48,328 nucleotides of DNA from Dehalococcoidia bacterium. GTDB taxonomy: Bacteria; Chloroflexota; Dehalococcoidia; GIF9; AB-539-J10. The stretch is taken from assembly GCA_030606765.1 (NCBI GenBank), contig JAUWFX010000001.1, positions 1 through 48,328 of the forward strand. The letters run 5' to 3'. The notes below the pieces were generated by a model, which did no database searches, had not been told where the DNA came from, and saw only the letters and a list, made by a program, of their open reading frames with translations. Position 1 is the first letter of the stretch. Every line of letters starts with the position of its first letter. Positions 33,862 through 41,791 of the stretch are shown in pieces. The position numbers and the translations under genes were made by a program.

Positions 33862-34529
33862 AGCTTTCCATACCAATCTCGGTGCTCAGCTCCCCCTACT
33901 TTCCGATATCTGGCAGTGGTGTTGAAGCTCGTATGCCCCAGATGCTCTTGAAGAAGCCTGAGTCCATCTCCTGAATCATTGGTCTTTACGGCGTGCACAG
34001 CAAAGGCATCCCTTAACCTGTGAGGGCTTATACCTCTCATCCTCCCTGTTTCTGGATTGAAGAGGCGGGGCAGCCCTGCCCTTTCGGCACAATCCCTCAC
34101 CACCTGCCAGCCTCGGTGTCGGTTAATGCCAAAGATAAAGCGCTGGCCGTTTCTTAACACCAGCCCACCTCGCTTGATGTAATCCCTCAACATTTGCAAA
34201 GTACTCGGGTCAATGGGCAGGACTCTCATCCGCTGCTGGGGGCGGTCTTCAGAGAGAGTGCTGCCTACCTCATCACCACAAGCAGGACAAAACCTATGCC
34301 TTTGCCCCAGTCTCGCCCCACAATTCCGGCAAGATAACCTGATATGACTCTTGAGGTGAAGGATTGTTATTGTGTGGTGTTCAAAATCTATGTCTTTTAC
34401 CTTGATGGCCAGCGCTTCCGAAATTCGACATCCAATGTGAAAAAGGAGTCTGATAAGCAGCCGGTCCCTGAGACATGTAGCTGCTTCCTCCAACAGCCTG
34501 ACTTCTTCTGGCTCAAGATAGGTCTTCAC
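33840..34529 (-). CDS. Tyrosine recombinase (integrase) with a zinc-ribbon insertion
   Basis: A 229-residue site-specific recombinase. The catalytic residues are in place: R35 in GCRISEAL, K60, H170-x-x-R173 in HRLR, H199 in LGHTS and the nucleophile Y208. There is no separate N-terminal core-binding domain, so it is shorter than most integrases. Between the catalytic lysine region and the HxxR box it has four cysteines (67, 70, 81, 84; CRNCG and CPACG), a zinc ribbon inside the catalytic domain. A 26-bp palindrome 14 bases before its start looks like a recombination core site. The gene probably mobilises the minus-strand element. Confidence 0.88.
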   Translation of the reverse strand: MKTYLEPEEVRLLEEAATCLRDRLLIRLLFHIGCRISEALAIKVKDIDFEHHTITILHLKSHIRLSCRNCGARLGQRHRFCPACGDEVGSTLSEDRPQQRMRVLPIDPSTLQMLRDYIKRGGLVLRNGQRFIFGINRHRGWQVVRDCAERAGLPRLFNPETGRMRGISPHRLRDAFAVHAVKTNDSGDGLRLLQEHLGHTSFNTTARYRKVGGAEHRDWYGKLWEEKSH

Positions 34530-34542
34530 AAATCAACATCCT

Positions 34543-34568
34543 ATAAGGAAAGCCATGACTTTCCTTAT
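34543..34568. other. Palindrome resembling a tyrosine-recombinase core site
   Basis: ATAAGGAAAG and CTTTCCTTAT are perfect inverted 10-bp arms around the 6-bp spacer CCATGA. Arms of about 10-13 bp with a 6-8 bp spacer are the standard layout of tyrosine-recombinase crossover sites (dif, loxP, attP cores). It lies directly upstream of the integrase gene. A hairpin controlling integrase mRNA is the alternative; no T-run follows, so it is not a terminator. Confidence 0.55.
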
Positions 34569-34651
34569 GATTTGCCCTCTACTTTGAGTATCCATGAGTG
34601 TTTCTTCACATCACTTAAGTCGCCCAGTGGCAAAATAGTGTTAGAAATCAT

Positions 34652-34864
34652 TCACAAACCATATTTCGCACGGATCCTGTATCCATGGGATTTAACAATC
34701 CTCCGGACAGTGCTCCAATCCACCCAGATACCCTGTTTCCTCAACTCGCGAGCAACCGCTCGATAGCCGAAACCTTCATCATAGAGACGCAACACCTCTG
34801 GTATCATGCCTTCAGGTATAGCCCTAGGCCTACCCGGCTTCTTCCCTGTTCTGTCTATAGTCAT
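34652..34864 (-). CDS. Small resolvase-type helix-turn-helix protein
   Basis: A 70-residue protein beginning TGKKPGRPRAIPEGM, then a helix-turn-helix (VLRLYDEGFGYRAVARELRKQGI, followed by WSTVRRIVKSHGY). This is the DNA-binding end of serine resolvases/invertases (HTH_7, Hin-like) without the catalytic domain. GGAG stands a few bases before its ATG. It may be a stand-alone DNA-binding factor of the integrase module or the surviving tail of a broken resolvase; the preceding short frame overlaps its start. Confidence 0.65.
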   Translation of the reverse strand: MTIDRTGKKPGRPRAIPEGMIPEVLRLYDEGFGYRAVARELRKQGIWVDWSTVRRIVKSHGYRIRAKYGL

Positions 34865-34961
34865 TCTTCTTTCTCTCCGTTTCAGCTTTCAGCAGGATGG
34901 CCACTACGCGCGAAAGCCTTTCCTTAGCATTGGGCACAGTAATATACTGGACCTTAATCAC
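34830..34961 (-). CDS. Small ORF overlapping the HTH gene (43 residues)
   Basis: A frame from a GTG at 34961 (VIKVQYITVPNAKERLSRVVAILL...). The frame continues upstream, but that part crosses the terminator at 35001-35033 and is rejected. It overlaps the HTH gene by 35 bases in another frame. It may be a small helical partner, or the two frames may be a frameshifted single gene. Confidence 0.4.
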   Translation of the reverse strand: MIKVQYITVPNAKERLSRVVAILLKAETERKKNDYRQNREEAG

Positions 34962-35000
34962 CCAAGGAACTGATCTATCTTCTTGCTTCTGGCGGCCCAA

Positions 35001-35033
35001 ACAAAAAACCTCCGGATGTTGCCATCTGGAGGC
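35001..35033 (-). terminator. Intrinsic terminator after the 348-residue gene
   Basis: On the minus strand CCTCCAGATG pairs with CATCCGGAGG (one mismatch) around GCAA, then TTTTTTGTTT. It separates the large hypothetical gene from the integrase module. Confidence 0.8.
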
Positions 35034-35075
35034 TATCATTTCATGTCACGCCATGATCTCGTCAATTGCGTGACA

Positions 35076-36122
35076 TTACAATTTTATGATTTTTATTCGC
35101 CAGTCATTTGGGGGCGTCGGCATTCGCCATCCACGGCGCCGAAACCAAGCATGAACTTGCCGATATATTTTGTTCGCCACCTCATAGTGTATCTCTCTGA
35201 ATCTTGCACTGTCTTTATTCGCTAAACTCAGTTTCTGACGCAGATATTCGTTCTGCTCATTTTCCCAGGCCCATCGCAAAAGCACCTCAATATGTATCTG
35301 CTCTTCGTGGCACTGTCGAGTAAGCTCGGCAATCTTGCGCAACTTATCAGACACTGAACTGGTAGTATGAAATTTCGCCGTATGAATTAATTTGTACATG
35401 GGATGTGTTAGAGTCTCATTGATTTGTGTCTCTACACTTGCCCGCTGTTCCGCCAATTCTTTGTCAGGGTCATATTTATCCCCAACGGCTTTGGCAAGAG
35501 CTTTCCTTTGCCTTATGGTTCGCTCGTCTAGTGGCTCAGGCATGAGGCTCAGCCTGTATTTTGAGGAGAGCAGCTCCGGGTCAAAGGGAGAGTACTTGGG
35601 CCTTTGTGACGAATTAAGTAGTCCGTATTCTTCCGGCGGACAAGCTCCTGGGTGTACCCGGGACAATTTATCCTTGCTTATCTCTGCGACCAGTGTTCTC
35701 ATAGGCACAAGCTGCTTAAGCAGGTCGTCTACTATGCCAGACACCCGATGCCGAATGAAGGGCAATAGTTTCTGCACATCCCCACCAACATAGGCAAAGA
35801 GCCACCAGGCGAAGCTGTCACTGTCTTTAACGCCTAGCCAGCCCATAACCCGATGGGAATGGTCATAAATTGCCCAGTATCGCGACACCATGCCTTGATA
35901 AACTCGGCTAATTTCTTGCTCACTCATATGGGCTAATGGAGCTACAGGCATCGGCCAGGCAAACCATCCTCCATGGGATGTCGGGATTCTTTCATTTGCC
36001 CACTTTATAAGTTGATCTTGTGTGAAATGTCTGAGATCACCAAACAATGCCCATGCCGTTTCTACTGTCTGCCAGAATTCATCCCATGAATATAGTGCCT
36101 CTAGAAATAACGTTTTTCTCAC
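35076..36122 (-). CDS. Hypothetical protein (348 residues)
   Basis: A cytoplasmic protein with no signal peptide or membrane helix, starting at a GTG (36122) without a clear ribosome site. It is rich in tryptophan near the N-terminus (YSWDEFWQTVETAW, GGWFAWPMP), with a long helical and coiled central part and a basic C-terminus (RQVHAWFRRRGWRM). I do not recognise the family. Its own terminator lies 43 bases downstream. It may be cargo of the element or a host gene at its border. Confidence 0.6.
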   Translation of the reverse strand: MRKTLFLEALYSWDEFWQTVETAWALFGDLRHFTQDQLIKWANERIPTSHGGWFAWPMPVAPLAHMSEQEISRVYQGMVSRYWAIYDHSHRVMGWLGVKDSDSFAWWLFAYVGGDVQKLLPFIRHRVSGIVDDLLKQLVPMRTLVAEISKDKLSRVHPGACPPEEYGLLNSSQRPKYSPFDPELLSSKYRLSLMPEPLDERTIRQRKALAKAVGDKYDPDKELAEQRASVETQINETLTHPMYKLIHTAKFHTTSSVSDKLRKIAELTRQCHEEQIHIEVLLRWAWENEQNEYLRQKLSLANKDSARFREIHYEVANKIYRQVHAWFRRRGWRMPTPPNDWRIKIIKL

Positions 36123-36240
36123 AATAGAAAGGTATGCCGCTTGCTATTCAATGATAGCTTCTTGATAATAGTATATCAACGACACTTTGATTCTGGAAGC
36201 CTCGCATCGATAACCCACCTGGCAACCGGATTATGTCGAT

Positions 36241-36492
36241 TGTGTTTCAGTCTCCAAGGTAGCCCATCATGGCAGCGAGACCTCCACCACCTCGCAGTTT
36301 CTGGCTGCAGTTGACCCTGAGGTGGCGGTGATTTCGGCGGGGGCGGATAACCCCTTTGGCCATCCCAGCCCTGAGGTAGTGGAGAGACTGATTGACAGGC
36401 TGGGTGAGGACAATGTTTATCGCACAGATGAGGATGGCACCATCGAGTTCATTACCGATGGGGAGAGGCTGTGGGTGAAAGCAGACAGCTAG
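36241..36492 (+). pseudogene. Remnant of a ComEC-like C-terminal domain
   Basis: The plus-strand frame ending at TAG 36490-36492 reads KVAHHGSETSTTSQFL, then VISAGADNPFGHPS and YRTDEDGTIEFITDGERLW. This is the C-terminal metallo-beta-lactamase-like end of the competence protein ComEC/Rec2. There is no start or upstream channel domain, so it is a fragment. Its last 54 bases recur at 37874-37927. Confidence 0.75.
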
Positions 36493-36667
36493 GAAATCTA
36501 TCCGGTAGCCAGGCGCTTACAATGGCAGGCTTCCTGTCGTAGCAAGATACCATGCAGGGTTGCTCCTGACCCTCTTCCTACCGAGGTGCACCTTTCTGCT
36601 TTGTCCCGTGAAGCGACAATCAAATCGCCCGGATAGCCCGTCACACGAACTGTGACGAAGCCCCGCC

Positions 36668-37771
36668 TTAAATGAGGACCTTCCCGTCCTTGAGGAAGAG
36701 AGTCCCATCTACACGCACTTCTCCACCTTTGCGGAGGTCACAGACCATATCCCAATGGATGGCGGACTTGTTCTTGCTTCCTGACTCAGGGTAACCCTTC
36801 CCCAGGGCCAGGTGGATGGTCCCGCCGATCTTCTCATCGAATAGGATATTCTTGGTGAACCGCTGGATGCCGGAATTGGTCCCGAAGGCGAACTCTCCCA
36901 CGTAGCGTGCCCCCTCGTCGGTCTCCAGCATCTTCAACAGGAACTGCTCATTCTTACCCGCCGTAGCCTTGATGACTTTCCCATCCTTGAACTGGAGCCG
37001 GACATCCTCCACCTCACGGCCGAAGTGGCAGGCAGGATAAGTATATCTGATATGCCCAGTCACGCTCTCCTCGATGGGCCCGGTGAATATCTCCCCATCG
37101 GGGAAGTTCTCGTGCCCGTCGCAGTTAATCCACTCCCGGCCTGTAACTTCGAGTTTAAGATCGGTATCCGGGCCAACGACATGGATCTGTCTGGCTTTGT
37201 TCAGCCAATCAACGAGACGCTGCTGCTTTTTAGAGATTGTCTTCCAGGCCTTGATTGGATCAGGTTCATGGACCAGGCAACCGTTATAGACGAAATCTTC
37301 GAACTCACGGAGCGACATTTCCGCATCCTGAGCGAAAGCCTGGGTCGGGTAGACGGTCCCGGTCCAACGAAGCTCTTTCCTAGCCGCCCGCTCGAGCAAT
37401 CGGTCGGAGAGGGGACGCCTCGCCACTGCCCGACGGGACTGCTTGGCGGGGTCGGCATTGGTGAGCCGTTTTGTGTTCGCATCTGTCCAGATCCCGATAT
37501 TTGCGTCGATTTGCTCAATCATTTCCTTCATAAACGGCGGGACATAATCAAGCTGGGCATCGCTGGCATAGGCGTACAAGAGCTCTTCTGCCTCTTCCAG
37601 CCCGACCTGGAGAAAAGGGTGAGCACCGCGCTCCAGAACCTTTTGATAGACGGCCAAAATCAACGGCGCACCCTCAGGGCCACCGGTGATCTGGACCAGC
37701 TGGTTCGGTCGCACCTCTACGGAATAATCGACCAGAATCTTAGCTACGCTTTCGACTCTCGGGTCTGCCAT
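36668..37771 (-). CDS. M29-family aminopeptidase
   Basis: A 367-residue cytoplasmic metallo-aminopeptidase of the thermophilic M29 family (AmpS/PepS/aminopeptidase T), which removes N-terminal residues from peptides using two metal ions. Family signatures are NCDGHENFPDGEIFTGP, then GEFAFGTN and LGKGYPESGSKNKSAIHWDMVCDL, which carry the metal-ligand Glu, His and Asp residues. GAGGAGGTGAA stands before the ATG, a strong ribosome site. It lies on the minus strand between two directly repeated ComEC-like fragments on the plus strand, as if a segment had been duplicated or inserted there. It could recycle peptides made by the surface proteases, but no direct link is seen. Confidence 0.9.
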   Translation of the reverse strand: MADPRVESVAKILVDYSVEVRPNQLVQITGGPEGAPLILAVYQKVLERGAHPFLQVGLEEAEELLYAYASDAQLDYVPPFMKEMIEQIDANIGIWTDANTKRLTNADPAKQSRRAVARRPLSDRLLERAARKELRWTGTVYPTQAFAQDAEMSLREFEDFVYNGCLVHEPDPIKAWKTISKKQQRLVDWLNKARQIHVVGPDTDLKLEVTGREWINCDGHENFPDGEIFTGPIEESVTGHIRYTYPACHFGREVEDVRLQFKDGKVIKATAGKNEQFLLKMLETDEGARYVGEFAFGTNSGIQRFTKNILFDEKIGGTIHLALGKGYPESGSKNKSAIHWDMVCDLRKGGEVRVDGTLFLKDGKVLI

Positions 37772-37868
37772 TTCACCTCCTCAGATTTGGTAATCGTAGA
37801 ATGTATAAGCAGTCTAGCAAGCGCAATCCAGAGGAGTCAAATAGCCAACGACCTGGCGATAGTCAATG

Positions 37869-37957
37869 CACATCGCACAGATGAGGATGGCACCATTGAG
37901 TTCATTACCGATGGGGAAAGGCTGTGGCTAAGATTTACCGGGAGTGAAGTGTTGTAA
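37869..37957 (+). pseudogene. Second ComEC-like C-terminal remnant
   Basis: The frame HRTDEDGTIEFITDGERLW, ending LRFTGSEVL, is a second copy of the end of the fragment at 36241-36492; 52 of 54 bases match (36421-36474 against 37874-37927). The long frame running into it from the left is antisense to the aminopeptidase and not itself a gene. Confidence 0.65.
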
Positions 37958-37999
37958 CCCGCCTTGACCGTGTACAGCTGGATTCGCTGATTATATGTT

Positions 38000-39052
38000 T
38001 TATTTAAACCTTTCTTGCATTTTTATTAGAAAAATCAATCCCTTATTGTTATTTAAATTTTTTATTTCTTTCATTTTAGAATTATGTTCATGAATGTCAA
38101 TGAATATTTTTCCAATAAAGGAAGTAATAGCAACTATTTGCCCTTCTGTTGGAAGATTTATAAAATGTGACAAAATAGGGATTGCACTGCCTCCGACCAT
38201 AAACGTCCTAGCTATTTTACGAAAAGTATCGCCTTTTAATGAGGCTATTTTTAGCTTAAGATCTTCTAAGCGGGGTTGAATGTTAGTTTTTATTATATTT
38301 TCGATCTCTTGGTAGTCTATCTCGCTAATACTATGGGATAGTCTATCTACTTCTATTCTGAAATAGCCAAGCTCATCTGAAAGTTCATCTCTCAAACACA
38401 ATATTTCTTGAGGATGTAACAAAGGTAAGCTCGGTACCAGTAAAGATAACGATTTGAAAGCAATATTGTTTGCGATTTCTTTTTTTGTTGGTTGATAATC
38501 CAAACCAGAAAAATTGATTACAGCATTAATGGCTAATCCGCTTAAAATTGGGTTATCACTAATTGGTGTTTGTCCGCTTGTAATTGCGAAATGAAGTGCT
38601 CCTGAAATGCTTTGTAAACGATATAGCGAAAACCAAGGAGCATCAACATATATTTTATCGTCGGGAACAATACCCATCGATTGTCCCCAAATACCAAAAG
38701 TTAAACCAACGCCATTCTTCATTAACTTTTTTTCATTTGACTCAAAGCTCTCCCAATCTGGAGGTGTTTGTTGAACTAGGATGGGCTGTAAAATATCTGC
38801 ATTTACTAATTCTCTGTTTTCTTCAATAAATTCTTTATGTTTTTCAAAATGAATGCGGGTAAAAAGTTGTTTTTCGCAAGGTGATTTACTAAAGAATGGA
38901 GTATCTTTTTCTGTCTCCCATCTTTCTTCTAGAGGAGATAAGAAGTAACTAGGCAGAAGATAAAATATGCGCACCTTATCAAACAAGAAACAAAGCTGCG
39001 CAAGGGTTCTTTTATTAGAAATAATACTATCTGTATAATAGAGACATTCCAT
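38000..39052 (-). CDS. AT-rich hypothetical protein (350 residues)
   Basis: The gene is much richer in A and T than its neighbours, which suggests recent transfer. The protein starts MECLYYTDSII and continues into LAQLCFLFDKVRIFYLLPSY; the middle has hydrophobic helices and a helical region (DYQEIENIIKTNIQPRLEDLK). A possible membrane-interacting segment lies near residues 290-320 (FMVGGSAIPILSHFINL...). No family is recognised and there is no good ribosome site before the ATG. It stands alone between the ComEC remnant and the NADH dehydrogenase, so it may be cargo of a past insertion. Confidence 0.6.
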   Translation of the reverse strand: MECLYYTDSIISNKRTLAQLCFLFDKVRIFYLLPSYFLSPLEERWETEKDTPFFSKSPCEKQLFTRIHFEKHKEFIEENRELVNADILQPILVQQTPPDWESFESNEKKLMKNGVGLTFGIWGQSMGIVPDDKIYVDAPWFSLYRLQSISGALHFAITSGQTPISDNPILSGLAINAVINFSGLDYQPTKKEIANNIAFKSLSLLVPSLPLLHPQEILCLRDELSDELGYFRIEVDRLSHSISEIDYQEIENIIKTNIQPRLEDLKLKIASLKGDTFRKIARTFMVGGSAIPILSHFINLPTEGQIVAITSFIGKIFIDIHEHNSKMKEIKNLNNNKGLIFLIKMQERFK

Positions 39053-39094
39053 ACTTTTTCATTTTGTCATATAACGCCAGTTTTCATCCGCCGC

Positions 39095-40384
39095 TCACTC
39101 CAGGTGAGCCGTATTGCGATGGTAGAAGTAGGCAGGGACCCAACCACAAACGGCACCCAGCTTTCTCCTGAATCCCGTTGGCAGCCCGAGATATGAGATA
39201 AATATCCATAGATAATAGACTCGCCGCAGCAGCCCGGCAGCGAAGCCATCGAAAACACGATTCCCTAACTGAGCCACCACCACATTCCTGCCCATATATA
39301 TTACCTGCCCCTTAAACTTGTAACGGAAGGGACGCTGTTCCTCACCTCGCATGGCGCGGACGATATTCCTGGCACAGGCCGGGCCCTGTCGCATAGCTAC
39401 CTGCTGGGTCGGGGGATAGGGTACCGAGCCATGCTCCTGCAATAAATAAGCGCAATCCCCGAGTACGTAGACCCCGGGTGACTCCGGGACTTCCAGATAC
39501 TGATTCACCACGATGCGCCCACCCTTCGCCTTCTCAAAAGGCAGCGCTTCCACAACAGCCACCGGCTTCACCCCCGCAACCCAAATAACCGTGCGAGTCG
39601 GTATAGTCTGCCCATCAGCAATCTGGACACCGGCTGACCAAGCCTTACTGATGCGAGTTTTCAATAACACCTCAATTCCTCGAGAGCGCAGCCGGCTGAT
39701 AGCCAGTTCTGACATTTTAGCCTTCATGCCAGATAAGAGAGCATCTTGTGCCTCAACCAGGAGCACCCGGGCCTGGGACATCAGGGAAGGGTAATCCCGT
39801 ATCAGTGCCTTGCGCACGAAGTCCTGAATAGCCGCCGCCAGTTCTATCCCGGAAGGTCCACCTCCCACCACCACAAAAGTGAGTAGCTCACGCCGACGTT
39901 CTTCATTTCGTTCCAGCAATGCCGCCTCATAGTTGTCCAAAATGTGATTGTGGATATTGACAGCATCCCTCAAAGATTTGAAGCTCAGCGAATTTTCCTC
40001 GACATCGGCCATCCCAAAGAAATTGGTAGTGCTGCCCAGTGCTACCACCAGATAGTCCCACTTCAGCTTTCCAGCATCGGTGCTGACTACTTTCTTCTCT
40101 ACATCTATGCCCTGTACCCGGCTCCGCCTGAACTTAACCGGTCCCTCAGCACCTCTTTGTCTCAGCAGGGCATGCAAGGGGAAAGAGATATGACCAGGCT
40201 CAACGCTCCCGCTCATCACTTGCCATATAAAGGGCAGGGGGTGATGATAATTCCGCTGGTCCACCAGCGTTACCTCCAGCCCCGGTGCAACAGCGGAGCC
40301 CTTCTTCAACTCCAGTGCCACGCCAAGTCCTGCCGCGCCCGCGCCCAGGATAAGCACTTTCTTCTTGTTTCCAGCCACGACCAT
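39095..40384 (-). CDS. Type II NADH dehydrogenase-like flavoprotein
   Basis: A 429-residue FAD-dependent oxidoreductase. The N-terminal FAD-binding motif is ILGAGAAGLG; the second dinucleotide motif VVGGGPSGIE binds NAD(P)H; the second FAD motif is YVLGDCAY near residue 310. The layout fits NDH-2, the single-subunit, non-proton-pumping NADH:quinone oxidoreductase bound to the inner face of the membrane by its C-terminal amphipathic region (VYYLWIFISYLGLPTG). A sulfide:quinone oxidoreductase is less likely because the cysteine pattern of that family is not apparent. It stands alone on the minus strand and is divergent from the sugar-phosphate operon. Confidence 0.85.
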   Translation of the reverse strand: MVVAGNKKKVLILGAGAAGLGVALELKKGSAVAPGLEVTLVDQRNYHHPLPFIWQVMSGSVEPGHISFPLHALLRQRGAEGPVKFRRSRVQGIDVEKKVVSTDAGKLKWDYLVVALGSTTNFFGMADVEENSLSFKSLRDAVNIHNHILDNYEAALLERNEERRRELLTFVVVGGGPSGIELAAAIQDFVRKALIRDYPSLMSQARVLLVEAQDALLSGMKAKMSELAISRLRSRGIEVLLKTRISKAWSAGVQIADGQTIPTRTVIWVAGVKPVAVVEALPFEKAKGGRIVVNQYLEVPESPGVYVLGDCAYLLQEHGSVPYPPTQQVAMRQGPACARNIVRAMRGEEQRPFRYKFKGQVIYMGRNVVVAQLGNRVFDGFAAGLLRRVYYLWIFISYLGLPTGFRRKLGAVCGWVPAYFYHRNTAHLE

Positions 40385-40480
40385 CTCACATTAAAGGAAC
40401 TTCTGCTTATTGTAATAAGGTTAACGCTAGTCTATCCAGATGTCAATGATAATATCAGGAGACTGTCCACTAGTTACCGC

Positions 40481-40541
40481 GTGTCATTGCGAGACGTCCG
40501 AGCGCAAGATAAGGAACTCGCCGAAGCAACCGTGGCACAGC
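40481..40541. repeat. Partial REP-like element
   Basis: It begins GTGTCATTGCGAG and later has CGCCGAAGCAACCG. The same words occur in the fuller palindromic element at 45097-45192. It is a degenerate or half copy in the space between the NADH dehydrogenase and the isomerase. Confidence 0.5.
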
Positions 40542-40640
40542 TTTACGGCTTGCCTGAATCACTTAATTGGAGTATTCTTTTAAACGAGAACCATAGCTCA
40601 GCCGATTAGGGTACAGGTAGCAAGATATCGAGGGTTAACC

Positions 40641-41717
40641 ATGGTTGATTTAGATAATGCCTCCGCTTATCGGCAATTTGACAAGTTGGGAATGCTGAAT
40701 CACCTGCACGGGTTTCCCGAGCAATGCCAGAAAGCCTGGGAAAAGGTACTGAAGCTTGAGCTACCCCGCGAATATACCAAAATATCTAATGTCGTTATCG
40801 TGGGGATGGGTGGCTCTGCTATCGGCGGCGATATCGTGCGCCGGCTTGCTCTGTCCGAAAGCAAAGTGCCTGTTCGGGTGCACAGAGACTATAATCTGCC
40901 GGCATTTGTTGATGCGAGTACCCTGGTCATCGCCTCAAGCTATTCGGGAAACACCGAAGAAACACTCTCCGCGTTCACCGAATCGCTAAGAACGCCGGCC
41001 AGAAAGCTGGTCATAACCTCGGGCGGCAACCTTAAGGATTTAGCCGAAAAGGAAGGCATTCCTGCTTTCGTGATAGACTACCGGGCACCTCCCCGGGCTG
41101 CTCTCCCCCATAGTCTTATTCCCCTGGTGGGCATTTTTCAGAAGCTTGGTTTGCTTGGAGATAAGTCGGAAGATTTGCAGGAGGCGCTGGGCATTCTGAA
41201 CAAACTGTCAACAGACCTCATTGAAACCAGGCCACTTGCTTCCAATCCCGCAAAACAACTGGCAGCCAAGGTGCATGGGCACGTAGCAGTGATTTATGGA
41301 GCCGGGATGCTCTCGGAAGTAGCCCAGCGTTGGAAGGGGGAATTCAACGAGAACAGCAAGGCCTGGGCTTTCTTTGAAAGCTTCCCTGAACTGAATCACA
41401 ACTCAGTAGTCGGCTATGAATTCCCCATCGAAGCGAAGGAAAGGATATTCGTGCTTATACTGCGCTCATCTTCGCTTCATCCTCGGAACCTGCTTCGCTA
41501 CGAGGTTACCGCTAAATTGCTGGCCAAGGCAGGGATAAGTTACGAATTCGTGGAAGCCAGAGGGAAAGGTGACTTGGCTCAGGTGCTGAGTTTAGTCCTC
41601 GTGGGCGATTATTCCAGTTTCTATCTGTCAATACTAAACGAGGTTGACCCAACGTCTACAGATGCGATAAACTTTGTGAAACGATACCTCGCGCGGTCTG
41701 CTATTTCGAGTGATTAA
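40641..41717 (+). CDS. Bifunctional phosphoglucose/phosphomannose isomerase
   Basis: A 358-residue enzyme that interconverts glucose-6-phosphate or mannose-6-phosphate with fructose-6-phosphate. It has two SIS domains: the first with MGGSAIGGDI and SSYSGNTEE, which bind the sugar phosphate, and the second with GEFNENSK and the PELNHNSVVG motif carrying the histidine-containing active site. The length and motifs match the PGI/PMI family known in archaea and in dehalococcoid-like bacteria, not the classical bacterial Pgi. GAGGG precedes the ATG. It is followed after 74 bases by a nucleotidyltransferase gene, forming an operon that feeds sugar nucleotide and trehalose synthesis. Confidence 0.9.
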   Translation: MVDLDNASAYRQFDKLGMLNHLHGFPEQCQKAWEKVLKLELPREYTKISNVVIVGMGGSAIGGDIVRRLALSESKVPVRVHRDYNLPAFVDASTLVIASSYSGNTEETLSAFTESLRTPARKLVITSGGNLKDLAEKEGIPAFVIDYRAPPRAALPHSLIPLVGIFQKLGLLGDKSEDLQEALGILNKLSTDLIETRPLASNPAKQLAAKVHGHVAVIYGAGMLSEVAQRWKGEFNENSKAWAFFESFPELNHNSVVGYEFPIEAKERIFVLILRSSSLHPRNLLRYEVTAKLLAKAGISYEFVEARGKGDLAQVLSLVLVGDYSSFYLSILNEVDPTSTDAINFVKRYLARSAISSD

Positions 41718-41791
41718 GGTAGAACTGAAAGGGCATAGTTGTTCGGGAAGATGCGTGGGCAAATCAGCAGGTACAGCAGTGGGGTGGCTGG

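Noticed and set aside
37025..37868. Long plus-strand frame of about 280 codons
   Set aside because: It is antisense to the M29 aminopeptidase, whose motifs are clear. Only its final 30 codons match the ComEC-like remnant and are annotated separately.
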